This document shows, piece by piece, positions 14,632 to 15,502 of a DNA stretch of 15,502 bases (position 1 is its first letter; each line of letters opens with the position of its first letter). The position numbers were made by a program, and so were the translations under genes. This DNA is from Pseudomonadota bacterium. Its GTDB lineage: Bacteria > Myxococcota_A > Polyangia > Haliangiales > Haliangiaceae. The notes under the pieces were generated by a model that saw only the letters and a list, made by a program, of their open reading frames with translations, did no database searches and was not told the DNA's origin. The stretch lies in assembly GCA_023430775.1 (NCBI GenBank), contig JAEYYY010000682.1, positions 1 to 15,502 on the forward strand. Direction: 5' to 3'.

Positions 14632-15502
14632 GGATCGTCCTGGCGCTCGTCGTCCTCGCCGCGTGCAGCAAGCAAGCGGGCGAGCTCCAGCTGGTCGACA
14701 TCAAGAAGGGCGACCTGGTGATCGGCGTCAACGTCGGTGGTGCGCTCGAGGCCGTCGACTCGACCGACATCAAGCCGCCGCCGGTGCCCGAGCTGTGGAA
14801 CTTCAAGATCTCGAGCATGGCGCCCGACGGCATGGAGGTGAAGCCCGGCCAGCCGCTGCTCGGCTTCGATCCCTCGGAGCTCGCGCGCGAGCTCGAAAAC
14901 TTCCAGAACGAGGTCGAGGCGGCGAAGAAGAAGCTCGACAAGAAGCGCGACGACATGGCGCTCGCGCGGCGCGAGGAAGAGCTCGCGATCGCGAATGCCG
15001 AGGCGGCGCTGCGCAAGGCCACGCTCAAGGCAGAGCAACCGGGCGAGCTGGTCGCCACCGTCGAGCTCAAGGCCCTCCAGCTCGACAAGAAGGCAGCCGA
15101 GCTCGGGCTCGAGCTGGCGCGCAACAAGGCCGCGCAGGCGAAGCGCTCCGACGAGGCGGAGATGACGAGCCTGCGCGAGAAGCTCAACTACGCCACCCAG
15201 CGCGCCAACCAGCTGATGCAGAGCATCGCCAGGATGGACGTCAAGGCGACGCGCGCCGGCACCATCGTCTATCCGGTGTCGTGGCGCGGTGAGAAGAAGA
15301 AGGTCGGCGACTCGAGCTGGCGCATGGAGGTGATCCTCCAGGTGGTCGGCCTCGACAAGATGATCGGCAAGGGCGAGGTCGACGAGATCGAGATGGCGCG
15401 CGTCGCCAAGGACCAGCCGGTGTCGCTGCGCCTCGACGCGCTCCCCGACATCCAGCTGCGCGGCAAGGTGCAATCGATCGCGCGCGCGGTGCGCCAGAAG
15501 TC
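14628..15502 (+). CDS. Second periplasmic adaptor-like lipoprotein (HlyD family), 3' end outside window
   Basis: The frame opens at ATG 14628, overlapping the previous stop by 4 nt (ATGA), and is still open at the right edge after 291 complete codons. The signal peptide MRIVLALVVLAAC has a canonical lipobox (LAAC, Cys13). A lipoyl-like segment follows (about 30-80, with DGMEVKPGQPLLGFDPSEL), then a long charged coiled coil at about 83-200 rich in Lys, Glu and Ala, then a second lipoyl half (MDVKATRAGTIVYP, about 203-216) and the start of a beta barrel (about 230-290). The sequence differs clearly from the first adaptor, so it is not a simple tandem copy. The insert RGEKKKVGDSSWR after the second lipoyl half is more basic than usual. 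It probably works with the same ATPase and a permease encoded downstream, as a partner or alternative to the first adaptor. Confidence 0.9.
   Translation, partial: MRIVLALVVLAACSKQAGELQLVDIKKGDLVIGVNVGGALEAVDSTDIKPPPVPELWNFKISSMAPDGMEVKPGQPLLGFDPSELARELENFQNEVEAAKKKLDKKRDDMALARREEELAIANAEAALRKATLKAEQPGELVATVELKALQLDKKAAELGLELARNKAAQAKRSDEAEMTSLREKLNYATQRANQLMQSIARMDVKATRAGTIVYPVSWRGEKKKVGDSSWRMEVILQVVGLDKMIGKGEVDEIEMARVAKDQPVSLRLDALPDIQLRGKVQSIARAVRQK

Overview
The window is GC-rich (roughly two thirds G+C or more by eye). Codons strongly favour CTC/CTG, GAG, ATC and GCG. Lipoproteins start with a short signal, a lipobox Cys and then a Gly/Asp-rich tail (for example LVAC followed by GGGGDDD). 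This style, together with a giant TPR-like protein and a two-component hybrid kinase, points to a Myxococcota-type bacterium (Haliangium/Kofleriaceae-like). The assignment is an inference from style only. No RNA gene, insertion sequence, CRISPR array or phage gene was seen.

Left part (1-10805, minus strand). Three genes are read right to left. The first is a 91-residue protein whose first 15 residues fit the double-glycine export leader (10530-10805). It is followed after 11 nt by a 650-residue lipoprotein of the amidase-signature family with an unusual Cys-rich C-terminal extension (8566-10518). After 89 nt comes an enormous TPR-like repeat protein that starts at 8476 and runs off the left edge without a stop (at least 2825 residues). 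The 89-nt gap holds a palindrome and a possible promoter overlapped by a dyad, so the giant gene may have its own transcription.

Right part (11003-15502, plus strand). Divergent from the leader-peptide gene is a membrane-bound hybrid histidine kinase with a C-terminal receiver (11003-12577). Its GTG start lies 9 nt after a TACAAT box, which would suit a leaderless transcript. A 180-nt gap with two clear inverted repeats separates it from an export cassette. The cassette holds a MacB/LolD-type ABC ATPase (12758-13468), a lipoprotein periplasmic adaptor (13465-14631) and a second, different lipoprotein adaptor (14628 onward, cut by the right edge). These three genes overlap by 4 nt at each junction and form a translationally coupled operon. 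The permease is not in the window and is expected downstream.

How it may fit together (inference): the right-hand operon looks like a tripartite efflux or export system with two adaptors, possibly controlled by the kinase. The left-hand trio couples a putative secreted small protein to a surface or periplasmic amidase. Whether the two halves are linked is not shown by the sequence. The ATPase has no C39 peptidase domain, so it cannot itself process a double-glycine leader.
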